From Janthinobacterium sp. (GTDB lineage Bacteria; Pseudomonadota; Gammaproteobacteria; Burkholderiales; Burkholderiaceae_D): DNA of 17,706 nucleotides. How positions within the stretch are numbered: position 1 is the stretch's first letter; the number at the start of each line of letters is the position of its first letter. The notes beneath the pieces were generated by a model. That model was not told the origin of the DNA. It did no database searches and worked only from the letters and a program-made list of their open reading frames with translations. This document shows positions 9,472-16,261 of this stretch, piece after piece. The position numbers and the translations under genes were made by a program. The DNA is taken from the NCBI GenBank assembly GCA_003482555.1, contig DMYQ01000242.1, forward strand, positions 1-17,706. Direction: 5' to 3'.

Positions 9472-10506
9472 TTAACGGAACTGGCCGGCGTACTTCTCCA
9501 CCTTGGCGATATTGTCTTTCGTGACATAGCCGGGGCCGGAGCCGATATGGCGGGCGCCGTACGATGGCGCCAGACCGTATTCGGCCAGGCGGGCCTTGAA
9601 CTTCGGATTGGCCATCAGCTTTTCACGCACCTTGGCCAGGTCCGTGATCTTGTCCTGTTTCATGATGGCCAGCACGGCGACCGGGATGTAACCCTGCAGA
9701 TAGGGTTGCTGGTCGATCGCGAACTTGACGCTGCCATCCTTGATGCCCTTTGAAATTTCATCCGACAAGTCGAAGGTGGCGAACCACATCTTGCCCTTCA
9801 AGCCCATCTTGTCGAGCGCCTTCAAGGAAGCGTGGGCCGAGGTCGGGCCCAGCGCCAGCACGGCCTGGGTCTTCGGATTGTTGCGCAGGTAGCCGCTCAA
9901 TTTGCTTTCGATGGTGGTCGGATCTTCGCCCACGTCCAGGGTGGCGGCCTTGAAATCGACGCCGATGGCTTCGGCGAAGCCGCGGCAGCGCTCGAAGGAC
10001 GAGGGGTTGGTGGCGTAGTGGTTGACGCAGACGAAAGACTTGATGCCGGCCGCCTTGGCTTTTTCACCGGCCCCCTTGCCGGCGTCGTATTCGGGTTGGC
10101 CGACGTGCATCACGGCGCCCAGTTGCTCGCTCTGCGCGACGGTGCCGGAATTGATCGTAATAAAAGGAATCTTCTTCGCGCCGACCAGGGCCAGCGGCTT
10201 TTTCAGCACGTCGAAGTCGGCGATGCTGACGATGACGCCGTCGTAATTGCGGGCCGCCGCCTGCTCCACCAGGCGCGCCATGTCGGCCAGGTCGCCGTTC
10301 GGGGGATTGCGGTAATCGACCGTCACATTGAAGTCTTCACCGGCTTGCTTGACGGCATTTTTGATCGTGTTCCACCAGGAATCGGAATCGGGCGCATGGC
10401 TGATCAGGACGAACTTCTCGCCGGCCGCGTAACTGGGGCCGAGCGCCAGGCCCAGTCCCAGCGCCAGTGCACACTTCAAGAATGTTTTACGGTTGATGCT
10501 TTGCAT
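9472..10506 (-). CDS. Periplasmic sugar/inositol-binding protein of the ABC importer
   Basis: A 344-residue class B (Peripla_BP_4, ribose-binding type) solute-binding protein. The N-terminus is a Sec signal peptide: positive residues in NRKTFLK, a Leu/Ala/Gly core at about 12-23, and cleavage near SYAA/GEKF at residues 27-28. The mature part starts with the first strand FVLISHAPDSDSWW, and the DGVIVSIADFD segment matches the usual sugar-contact region between the lobes. It delivers substrate to the permease. As first gene of the leftward operon it has a strong ribosome site (AAGGAG, 6 nt before the ATG). An inositol or related cyclitol ligand is inferred from the operon; the sequence alone does not fix it. 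Confidence 0.93.
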   Translation of the reverse strand: MQSINRKTFLKCALALGLGLALGPSYAAGEKFVLISHAPDSDSWWNTIKNAVKQAGEDFNVTVDYRNPPNGDLADMARLVEQAAARNYDGVIVSIADFDVLKKPLALVGAKKIPFITINSGTVAQSEQLGAVMHVGQPEYDAGKGAGEKAKAAGIKSFVCVNHYATNPSSFERCRGFAEAIGVDFKAATLDVGEDPTTIESKLSGYLRNNPKTQAVLALGPTSAHASLKALDKMGLKGKMWFATFDLSDEISKGIKDGSVKFAIDQQPYLQGYIPVAVLAIMKQDKITDLAKVREKLMANPKFKARLAEYGLAPSYGARHIGSGPGYVTKDNIAKVEKYAGQFR

Positions 10507-10583
10507 GAATGTCTCCTTATTGGATGGATTTTTTTTAGCTACTTATTTGACGGCTTTGCTGGACGGAACCGGCGCCGCGACAG

Positions 10584-10605
10584 CGACAAAGGAACGACAA
10601 AGGAA
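10584..10605. repeat. Tandem duplication of an 11-bp unit in the divergent control region
   Basis: CGACAAAGGAA occurs twice with no spacer (10584-10594 and 10595-10605), so the copies lie one helical turn apart. They fall just downstream of the proposed start of transcription toward the binding-protein gene, in its untranslated leader. They could be a binding site for a regulator or simply a slippage product. Confidence 0.85.
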
Positions 10606-10618
10606 CCGCACCGAGAAC

Positions 10619-10647
10619 AGAATAGTCCAGCGAAAAACAAAATGCAA
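10619..10647 (-). promoter_or_regulatory. Putative sigma-70 promoter for the leftward importer/iol operon
   Basis: On the minus strand TTGCAT (10647-10642) and TATTCT (10624-10619) are separated by exactly 17 bp. Transcription would begin near 10612 and leave a leader of about 105 nt before the binding-protein start. The match is moderate (3/6 and 4/6), as expected of a regulated promoter. The -35 overlaps an inverted repeat TGCAA-N6-TTGCA at 10643-10658. Confidence 0.4.
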
Positions 10648-10668
10648 CGTAATTTGCAAAATAAATTT

Positions 10669-10690
10669 AAATAGAAAATCGTTTCTATTT
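10669..10690. promoter_or_regulatory. Perfect 9+9 bp palindrome, candidate operator of the RpiR-family regulator
   Basis: AAATAGAAA and TTTCTATTT are exact reverse complements separated by 4 bp (ATCG). The right arm overlaps the proposed -35 of the regulator gene, and the left arm lies about 22 bp upstream of the -35 of the importer operon. One bound dimer could therefore control both directions. RpiR-family proteins bind such dyads and usually act as repressors released by a phosphorylated sugar. That this site is bound by the adjacent regulator is inferred. Confidence 0.5.
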
Positions 10691-10710
10691 CTTATCGTGA
10701 GCTCTATAAT
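10682..10710 (+). promoter_or_regulatory. Putative promoter of the regulator-iolG operon
   Basis: A perfect TATAAT stands at 10705-10710. TTTCTA at 10682-10687 is a weak -35 with 17-bp spacing. Transcription would start near 10717 and give a leader of about 20 nt before the ATG at 10738. The -35 lies within the palindrome at 10669-10690, which would allow autoregulation. Confidence 0.5.
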
Positions 10711-10737
10711 TGACCCTATACACAAGTGAGGGCCACC

Positions 10738-11604
10738 ATGACCGAGACCGCCTCGATCGACAAGTTGATGCAACAAATCGCCGACGAATACGACGCCTTG
10801 TCGCGCCAGCTCAAGCTGATCGCCAAATACATCGAACAGCACCGGGCCAGCCTGATGCTCGAGCGCATCAGCGACATCGCCGCCGCCTGCGAAGTGCAGC
10901 CCTCGGCCATCGTGCGCTTCGCGCAGCGCTTCGGTTACTCGGGCTTTTCCGAGATGCAAGATGTGTTTCGTCAGGCATACACCAACCAGGCCACGGCGGC
11001 GCCCAATTACCAGCAACGCATCCGCAAGCTCATCGCCACCCACGACAGCGCCATCAGCGCCGGCGACATGACGCGCGAATTCGTCAGCGCCAGCCGGGCC
11101 GGCCTGGACGACCTGGCCGCCGGCCTCGACGACGCCCAGCTGGAAGCGGCCGTGACCCTGCTGCAAAAGGCCGACAATATTTACGTCATTGGCGTGCGCC
11201 GCTCGTTTCCCATCGCCTCTTACATCGCCTACGCGCTCGAACACACGGACAAGCGGGTGCACCTGGTGACGGGCCTGGGCGGCATGCACCGCGAACAGAT
11301 GCGCAGCGTGCGCGCGCGCGACGTGGCCATCGCCATCAGCTTCGCGCCCTATGGCAAGGAGACCCAGCAATGCGCCCGCATCGCCCACGACAACGGCGCC
11401 AAGATGCTCGTCATCACCGACAGCAAGCTGGCGCCGCTGGCGCGCATGGCCGACGCCCTCTTGACCGTGACCGAGGGCAGCGCTTTCGCCTTCCGCTCGC
11501 TCACCAGCACCATTTGCCTGTGCCAGGCGCTATTCATCGCGCTGGCCTACAAACTCGAGTTGGACATTGAAGAAACCAAGAACCCAGGAGAAGATGATGA
11601 TTGA
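10738..11604 (+). CDS. RpiR-family transcriptional regulator of inositol catabolism
   Basis: A 288-residue protein with the two-domain RpiR layout. Residues 1-80 form the HTH_6 domain (recognition region AAACEVQPSAIVRFAQRFGYSGFSEMQ), and residues about 130-260 form a SIS sugar-phosphate-binding domain (NIYVIGVRRSFPIASYIAYAL, then KMLVITDSKLAPLARMADALL). It would sense a phosphorylated inositol intermediate and regulate the divergent operons; regulators of this family control iol genes in several proteobacteria. A GTG at 10726 is in frame, but the ATG at 10738 is preferred because GAGGG lies 5 nt before it. The gene is transcribed away from the importer and overlaps iolG by 8 nt. Repressor or activator status cannot be read from the sequence. 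Confidence 0.92.
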   Translation: MTETASIDKLMQQIADEYDALSRQLKLIAKYIEQHRASLMLERISDIAAACEVQPSAIVRFAQRFGYSGFSEMQDVFRQAYTNQATAAPNYQQRIRKLIATHDSAISAGDMTREFVSASRAGLDDLAAGLDDAQLEAAVTLLQKADNIYVIGVRRSFPIASYIAYALEHTDKRVHLVTGLGGMHREQMRSVRARDVAIAISFAPYGKETQQCARIAHDNGAKMLVITDSKLAPLARMADALLTVTEGSAFAFRSLTSTICLCQALFIALAYKLELDIEETKNPGEDDD

Positions 11605-12583
11605 AGTAGCACTGTTTGGCGCCGGACGCATCGGCAAGATCCACGCCGCCAACCTGGCCGCCCAGCCCGGCGTCCGCTTTAAATATGTGGTCGACGTCAA
11701 CGCCGACGCCGCCGCCACCCTGGCCGCCCTGCACGGCGGCACTGTCGCCACGGTGGAAACGGCGCTGGCCGACCCGGCCGTCAAGGCCGTCGTCATCGCT
11801 TCGAGCAGCGACACGCACGCCGACCTGATCCTGTTGGCGGCGGCCGCCGGCAAGGCGATTTTTTGCGAAAAGCCGGTCGACCTGACCGTCGCGCGGGCGC
11901 GCGCCTGCGCCGCCGCCGTGGCCGCGGCCGGCGTGCCCTGCATGATCGGTTTCCAGCGCCGCTACGACCCCACCTTCGCGGCCGTCAAGGCGCGCATAGC
12001 AGCGGGCGAAATCGGCACCCCGGAAATGCTCATCGTCACCAGCCGCGACCCGGGCGCGCCGCCGGTCGGCTACATCTTGGTATCGGGCGGCATCTTCAAG
12101 GACATGCTGATCCACGACTTCGACATCTTCCGCTGGATCCTCGACGACGAAGCGGTCAGCGTGCACGCCACCGGCAGTTGCCTGACGGACCCGGCGATCG
12201 GCGAAGCGGGCGACCTCGATAGCACCGCCGTCACCATCCGCACGGCCAAGGGCCGCCTGTGCCAGATCAACACGTCGCGCCGGGCCGCCTACGGCTACGA
12301 CCAGCGCTTCGAAATCCTGGGCAGCGCCGGCATGCTCCAGGCCGGCAACCACAAACCGACCGAAGTGACATCGCACACGGCCGTGAACGTCAGCGAAGAC
12401 AAGCCCGAGCACTTCTTCCTGGAGCGCTACCGCGTCGCCTACGCCAACGAAATGGCGCACTTCTTCGACGCCATCAGCAATGGCACGGCGCTGCGCACCA
12501 CCGTCGACGACGGCCTCAAAGCGCTGGAACTGGCGGAAGCGGCAACGACTTCGTGGCGCGAAGGCCGCGTCGTCACCCTGTAA
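11597..12583 (+). CDS. iolG: myo-Inositol 2-dehydrogenase IolG
   Basis: A 328-residue Gfo/Idh/MocA oxidoreductase. It oxidises myo-inositol to 2-keto-myo-inositol (scyllo-inosose) with NAD+, the entry step of the pathway. The Rossmann motif GAGRIG is at residues 8-13, the catalytic lysine is in CEKP (Lys92), and the Asp/His pair lies in KDMLIHDFD (Asp169 and His173). GFQRRYDPTF and SRDPGAPP are typical of inositol dehydrogenases. The open frame begins at a TTG at 11567, but AGGAG at 11586-11590 fits the ATG at 11597 best; ATG 11594 is the close alternative. The start lies inside the end of the regulator gene, so translation is probably coupled. A 37-bp repeat begins 3 bp after the stop. Confidence 0.94.
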   Translation: MIEVALFGAGRIGKIHAANLAAQPGVRFKYVVDVNADAAATLAALHGGTVATVETALADPAVKAVVIASSSDTHADLILLAAAAGKAIFCEKPVDLTVARARACAAAVAAAGVPCMIGFQRRYDPTFAAVKARIAAGEIGTPEMLIVTSRDPGAPPVGYILVSGGIFKDMLIHDFDIFRWILDDEAVSVHATGSCLTDPAIGEAGDLDSTAVTIRTAKGRLCQINTSRRAAYGYDQRFEILGSAGMLQAGNHKPTEVTSHTAVNVSEDKPEHFFLERYRVAYANEMAHFFDAISNGTALRTTVDDGLKALELAEAATTSWREGRVVTL

Positions 12584-12585
12584 AA

Positions 12586-12622
12586 CAAGGCTGGGGTCAG
12601 GTCTCGCATTGTCGGTTTCCTT
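12586..12622 (+). repeat. Interspersed repeat, direct copy 1
   Basis: A 37-bp unit containing TGGGGTCAGGTCTCGCATTG begins immediately after the iolG stop. It is repeated exactly 42 bp further on, and its 23-bp core is inverted at 12715-12737. Confidence 0.9.
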
Positions 12623-12627
12623 AAAAG

Positions 12628-12664
12628 CAAGGCTGGGGTCAGGTCTCGCATTGTCGGTTTCCTT
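12628..12664 (+). repeat. Interspersed repeat, direct copy 2
   Basis: This is identical over 37 bp to the copy at 12586-12622, with a 42-bp period. Its 23-bp core (12632-12654) can pair perfectly with the inverted copy at 12715-12737 across a 60-nt loop. Confidence 0.9.
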
Positions 12665-12714
12665 GACGTCGGGCACGCAAGCACCGGTTCGATCTATTGC
12701 CTAGGAACATAAAG

Positions 12715-12737
12715 CGACAATGCGAGACCTGACCCCA
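12715..12737 (-). repeat. Interspersed repeat, inverted copy
   Basis: A perfect 23-bp reverse complement of the core of the two direct copies. It lies 27 bp before the start of the second dehydrogenase gene. It contains an in-frame ATG at 12720, which would add a repeat-derived peptide (MRDLTP...) if used, but the better ribosome site is further downstream. Confidence 0.9.
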
Positions 12738-12764
12738 AAGTTTCAAACAAGAATGGAGAGAGAC

Positions 12765-13793
12765 ATGCAGCAACAGCAGCAGAAATTACGTATCGGCATG
12801 GTTGGCCTGGGACGGCTGGGGCAGCGGCATGCCCGGAATCTGGCGCAGCGGGTGCCGAACGCCGAGGTGGTCGCCGTCTGCAGTCCGCTGGCCAGCGAAC
12901 TGGACTGGGCCGCCACCACCCTGGGCATCACTCAGGGCTATGCCGATTACAGCGCCCTGCTCGCCCATCCGGGCCTGGACTCCGTGTTTTTGGTGACGCC
13001 GACCTCGCTGCACGCCGATCAAATCATTCAGGCTTTGCGCGCCGGCAAGCATGTGTTTTGCGAAAAACCGCTCTCGCTCGACCTGGCCGATTGTCTGAAG
13101 GTGGAGGCCGAGGCGGCCCGGCACCCGCAACTGACCGTCATGATCGGCTTCGTGCGCCGTTTCGACGCCAGTTATCACGATGCGTATCAAAAAATTCAGC
13201 AGGGCATGGTCGGCAAGCCGTATCTGATCCGCTCGCAAACCTGCGACCAGAACGATCCCAGCGGCGCTTTCATGCGCTTCGCGCCCACCAGCGGCGGCAT
13301 TTTCCTCGACTGCAGCGTGCACGATATCGACCTGGCCCGTTGGCTGCTGGGCAATCCGGCGCCGAAGCGGGTCTACGCCAGCGGCACGAATGCGATCCAC
13401 ACCGGCTTGCGCGAATTCGGCGATGTCGACAACGGCCTGGCGACGCTCGAATTTGCCGACGGCAGCATGGCTTCCTTCATGGCTTCGCGCACCATGGCGC
13501 ACGGGCATGAAACCCTGACCGAGGTGTTCGGCACCGCCGGCCGCCTGGCGGTGGGCGCCAACCCTCGCGGCAATCGGGTCGAGATTTCCGATCAGTATGG
13601 CGTGCGCAACGAGTGCACGCCCGATTTCTTTGCCCGCTTCAGCGACGCCTTCCTGATCGAGGCACAGGAATTCACCGACGCCGCGCTAGGCTTGCGCAAG
13701 CTGTCGCTGACCCTGCACGACGCCACCGAAGCCACCCGCATCGGTCTGGCGATGACGCGCGCCATGCGCGAGGGACAGGCCGTCGATTTCTGA
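12765..13793 (+). CDS. Second inositol 2-dehydrogenase-like Gfo/Idh/MocA oxidoreductase
   Basis: A 342-residue NAD(P)-dependent dehydrogenase. The Rossmann motif GLGRLG is at residues 14-19, CEKPLSLD carries the catalytic lysine (Lys101), GFVRRFDASY follows, and LDCSVHDIDLARW contains the Asp182/His186 pair characteristic of inositol dehydrogenases. It is clearly divergent from the neighbouring IolG, so it is not a recent duplicate. It may act on scyllo-inositol, D-chiro-inositol or another stereoisomer and feed the same pathway; the sequence does not settle which. The open frame starts at 12720 inside a repeat, but the ATG at 12765 has GGAGAG 4 nt upstream and gives a normal N-terminus. It probably shares a transcript with iolG through the 181-bp repeat-bearing gap. 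Confidence 0.9.
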   Translation: MQQQQQKLRIGMVGLGRLGQRHARNLAQRVPNAEVVAVCSPLASELDWAATTLGITQGYADYSALLAHPGLDSVFLVTPTSLHADQIIQALRAGKHVFCEKPLSLDLADCLKVEAEAARHPQLTVMIGFVRRFDASYHDAYQKIQQGMVGKPYLIRSQTCDQNDPSGAFMRFAPTSGGIFLDCSVHDIDLARWLLGNPAPKRVYASGTNAIHTGLREFGDVDNGLATLEFADGSMASFMASRTMAHGHETLTEVFGTAGRLAVGANPRGNRVEISDQYGVRNECTPDFFARFSDAFLIEAQEFTDAALGLRKLSLTLHDATEATRIGLAMTRAMREGQAVDF

Positions 13794-13807
13794 TGCCGTG
13801 AAGCGTA

Positions 13808-13839
13808 GTCGGCGGCCCGCGGCGCGCGGCGCCGCCGAC
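13808..13839 (+). terminator. GC-rich hairpin after the second dehydrogenase, terminator candidate
   Basis: GTCGGCGGC and GCCGCCGAC pair perfectly over 9 bp around a 14-nt loop, 15 bp after the stop of the second dehydrogenase. There is no T-run, so it is at best an atypical terminator or an mRNA-stabilising stem. It marks the end of the inositol locus. Confidence 0.35.
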
Positions 13840-14054
13840 ATATCGGCGAAGTCCATGGACAATTGATCTATACTGTCGAATCAGCCATTGCCTGGCGCCG
13901 TTGGTCGCGCATCCCCTGTATCGCCGCTTCCGCGATGACACGCCGCCCCCGGCGGGACGGGCCCACACATGAAAGGAAGCAAGCTTGCCTATCGTTCGCA
14001 TGGATTTTTCAGACTGCCGCCCCGCTCCCGCAAATCGGCTCTCCGGGCCGCGCC

Positions 14055-15299
14055 ATGGGTAGCGCGCCAGTAAACACTGTGCAAGACATCGCCGAGCGCT
14101 ACGTCAAGCTGGTTCTCGCCATCGGCCGCCACGACGCCGCCTATGTCGACGCCTACTACGGCCCGCCCGAATGGCAGGCCGAAGCACTGGGCGAGCGGCG
14201 CGACCTGGCCGCCATCGGGCGCGACATCAACGACGCCCGCGCCCGGTTGTCGCAGCAAAGCCCGGCATTGGCCGAGGAGGCGCGCCGGATCGACTTCCTC
14301 GACAAACAATTGCGCGCGATGCGGGCGCGCGTCGACATGCTGGGCGGCACCGTCTTCAGCTTCGACGAAGAAACCGATCGCCTGTACGACGCCGTGGCCC
14401 CGCACCATGCGCGCGCCCACTACGCGCAACTGGTGGAGCGCATCGACGCCCTGCTGCCCGGCCCCGGCTCCGTCAGCGCGCGCGTCAACGCCTTCCGCGC
14501 CGGCCTGGCGATTCCGCCCGCCAAACTGCGCTCCGTGATGGACGCCGCCATACAAGCGGGCCGCGAACGCACCCTGCAATTCATCGACTTGCCCGAGGGC
14601 GAGCATTTCCAGCTCGAATTTGTCGGCGACAAGCCCTGGAGCGGCTACAACTGGTACAAGGGCAATTACCAGAGCGTGATCCAGATCAATACCGACTTGC
14701 CGATTTATATAGACCGCGCCGTCGACCTCGGTTGCCACGAAGGGTATCCCGGCCACCACGTGTACAACGTACTGATCGAGCAAGACCTGGTGCGCGGCAA
14801 ACAGTGGCCCGAATACAGCGTCTACCCGCTGTTTTCGCCGCAGTCCCTGATCGCCGAAGGCACGGCCAACTACGGCATCGAACTGAGTTTCAGCGACGAA
14901 GAGCGGCTGGCTTTCGAACAGCAGGTGCTGTATCCGCTGGCCGGACTGGACGCAGGACTGGCGCAGCGCTACGCGCAACTGAACGCCCTGCTGACGCAAT
15001 TGAGTTACGCCGACAACGACGCCGCCATGCAATATCTGAGCGGCGCCCTGACGCCGCAGCAAACGATGGAGTGGTTGATCGAAGTGCGCCTGTATCCTGC
15101 CGAAAAGGCGGCCCAGCGACTGCAATTCTACGACGCCCTGCGCGGCTACGTCATCAACTACAACCTGGGACAGGACATGGCCAGGGACTACATCCTGCGC
15201 CAGGCGACGGCGCCGGAACCGGCGCGCGCCAAGGCGCAGCGCTGGGCCGCGTTCCGCGACCTGATGGCGTCGCCGCGCCCGCCCAGCGCGCTACGCTGA
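14055..15299 (+). CDS. DUF885-family protein, putative metallopeptidase
   Basis: A 414-residue protein with the DUF885 hallmark HEGYPGHH at residues 228-235, preceded by YNWYKGNYQSVIQINTDLP, and with a likely third metal-ligand region IAEGTANYG (Glu268). This arrangement resembles zinc metallopeptidases of the gluzincin type, although the histidine spacing is not the classic HExxH. Substrate and role are unknown. There is no clear signal peptide from this start, so it is probably cytoplasmic. The open frame reaches 13863, but the upstream part is not family-like; homologous proteins usually begin close to the AERYVKLVL segment, so the ATG at 14055 is chosen despite a poor ribosome site. The start is therefore uncertain. 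It stands alone, convergent with the CPBP gene, with no visible link to inositol use. Confidence 0.8.
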   Translation: MGSAPVNTVQDIAERYVKLVLAIGRHDAAYVDAYYGPPEWQAEALGERRDLAAIGRDINDARARLSQQSPALAEEARRIDFLDKQLRAMRARVDMLGGTVFSFDEETDRLYDAVAPHHARAHYAQLVERIDALLPGPGSVSARVNAFRAGLAIPPAKLRSVMDAAIQAGRERTLQFIDLPEGEHFQLEFVGDKPWSGYNWYKGNYQSVIQINTDLPIYIDRAVDLGCHEGYPGHHVYNVLIEQDLVRGKQWPEYSVYPLFSPQSLIAEGTANYGIELSFSDEERLAFEQQVLYPLAGLDAGLAQRYAQLNALLTQLSYADNDAAMQYLSGALTPQQTMEWLIEVRLYPAEKAAQRLQFYDALRGYVINYNLGQDMARDYILRQATAPEPARAKAQRWAAFRDLMASPRPPSALR

Positions 15300-15359
15300 A
15301 CGGCATTCCGCGCCGTGTCGACGCGCCCCCGCGCGGCGGCATGGCTTTCCGCATTCGCT

Positions 15360-16234
15360 TTACCCAGGCGCCCACAACACGGCGAAAATAAACACATTCA
15401 TCGTCGCGTTGAAGGCGGCATGCGACACAATGGCCGGCACCAGGGAATCGCCGCGTTTTCTCAGCCACGCAAACATCCACGCCGTGCAAAACATCAGCGC
15501 GACCCACATTGCACCGGAACCCGCTCGCAGGCTCAATCCGGCCGCCGATGCGACCAATCCGTGATGACACAGGTGAACCAAGCCAAACAAGGCCGCCTCA
15601 ATATGGGTGCTTTGTCGGGCACTGAAGCGCATTTCCAGCGCACGTTGCAGAAAGCCGCGAAAAAATATTTCTTCGCCCAGCGGACTAAGTAAGCGAGCAC
15701 AACGGATTTCACAATAAATAAGAGCCTTCATCTCACGCCCTGATGGCATCATGTGTGTGCCTTCTGTGAACGTCTCGTAACTTTGAAATCGGTTACGCGT
15801 GGCTACTTAAAGATGCATGCGGGGATCGTGAATATGAGGTGTAGTTTCAACGAACCGTATCCATCGGTGTCCATCACCCTGCGATAGCTGTTCGCAATGC
15901 TGACGAACCAGTTGTCTGCCGATGTCCCGAACAATGTCAGGCCCACCGCGAAGCAGATGGTTCCCGCCGCCACACCCGCTACGATCCCGATCAAGCAGTA
16001 AGCCGGCGTGCTCGGTGGTTGCAGGCCAATCTGCCTTCGCCCCGCGGGCGTCAACAGCAACCAGGGTAGCGCGGTCATGACAACAAAACCAAGGGGCAGC
16101 AAGAACCGTAAAGTCGGCGACCCAAGTGTCCCCAGCGCCCGCATCGCGACGAAAGCCACGCTCAACCCAAGCGCCAGAAGAACGACACCATCGCGCGATA
16201 GTTGTTTGCGCATTCTGAGCGAATTGGAATTCAT
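15360..16234 (-). pseudogene. CPBP-family intramembrane metalloprotease gene interrupted by a 120-bp element
   Basis: Two open frames on the minus strand are halves of one CPBP (CAAX protease/bacteriocin-processing) gene. The N-terminal half (16234 to about 15810, 142 residues) has three hydrophobic segments and ends ...IPACIF, then Lys and a stop supplied by the insertion. The C-terminal half continues SPLGEEIFFRG and holds all the catalytic motifs: EExxxR (Glu147, Glu148, Arg152), FxxxH (Phe176, His180) and HxxxN (His231, Asn235), numbered in the rebuilt protein. Removing 120 bp plus one TA restores an uninterrupted 250-codon frame, a normal family length. The gene starts 27 bp after the lipoprotein gene. 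A fresh start inside the insertion might still express the catalytic half (see findings), but the full-length protein cannot be made from this copy. Confidence 0.88.
15688..15807. mobile_element. MITE-like element (120 bp) with TIRs and TA target duplication
   Basis: The element begins AGTAAGC and ends GGCTACT. The 23-bp ends are imperfect inverted repeats matching at 16 of 23 positions, with outer AGTA and inner GATTTC conserved. It is flanked by TA at 15686-15687 and 15808-15809. Excision of the element with one TA rebuilds the CPBP frame exactly, which fixes the boundaries. It encodes no transposase. Size, TA duplication and TIR length resemble Correia (NEMIS) elements of Neisseria and other MITEs thought to be moved by IS630/Tc1-type transposases. 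Which transposase moves it is unknown. Confidence 0.82.
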
Positions 16235-16261
16235 GAGCGTGTAAGTGGATGTACGGGTTGT

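Noticed and set aside
12720..12764. Earlier start for the second dehydrogenase giving an MRDLTP... leader
   Set aside because: This start lies inside the repeat and lacks a ribosome site; GGAGAG before the ATG at 12765 is much better.
13846..13874. Promoter for the DUF885 gene using TATACT at 13869
   Set aside because: No acceptable -35 at 16-18 bp upstream, and the leader would be about 175 nt; left uncalled.
13969..14073. 35-codon frame starting MKGSKLAYRS just ahead of and overlapping the DUF885 gene
   Set aside because: No ribosome site, no recognisable features, and arginine-rich composition typical of chance frames in GC-rich DNA.
15688..15807. Reading the insertion as an integron attC site or a CRISPR remnant
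   Set aside because: There are no GTTRRRY core sites or spaced repeats; terminal inverted repeats plus TA duplication and exact frame repair fit a transposed element better.
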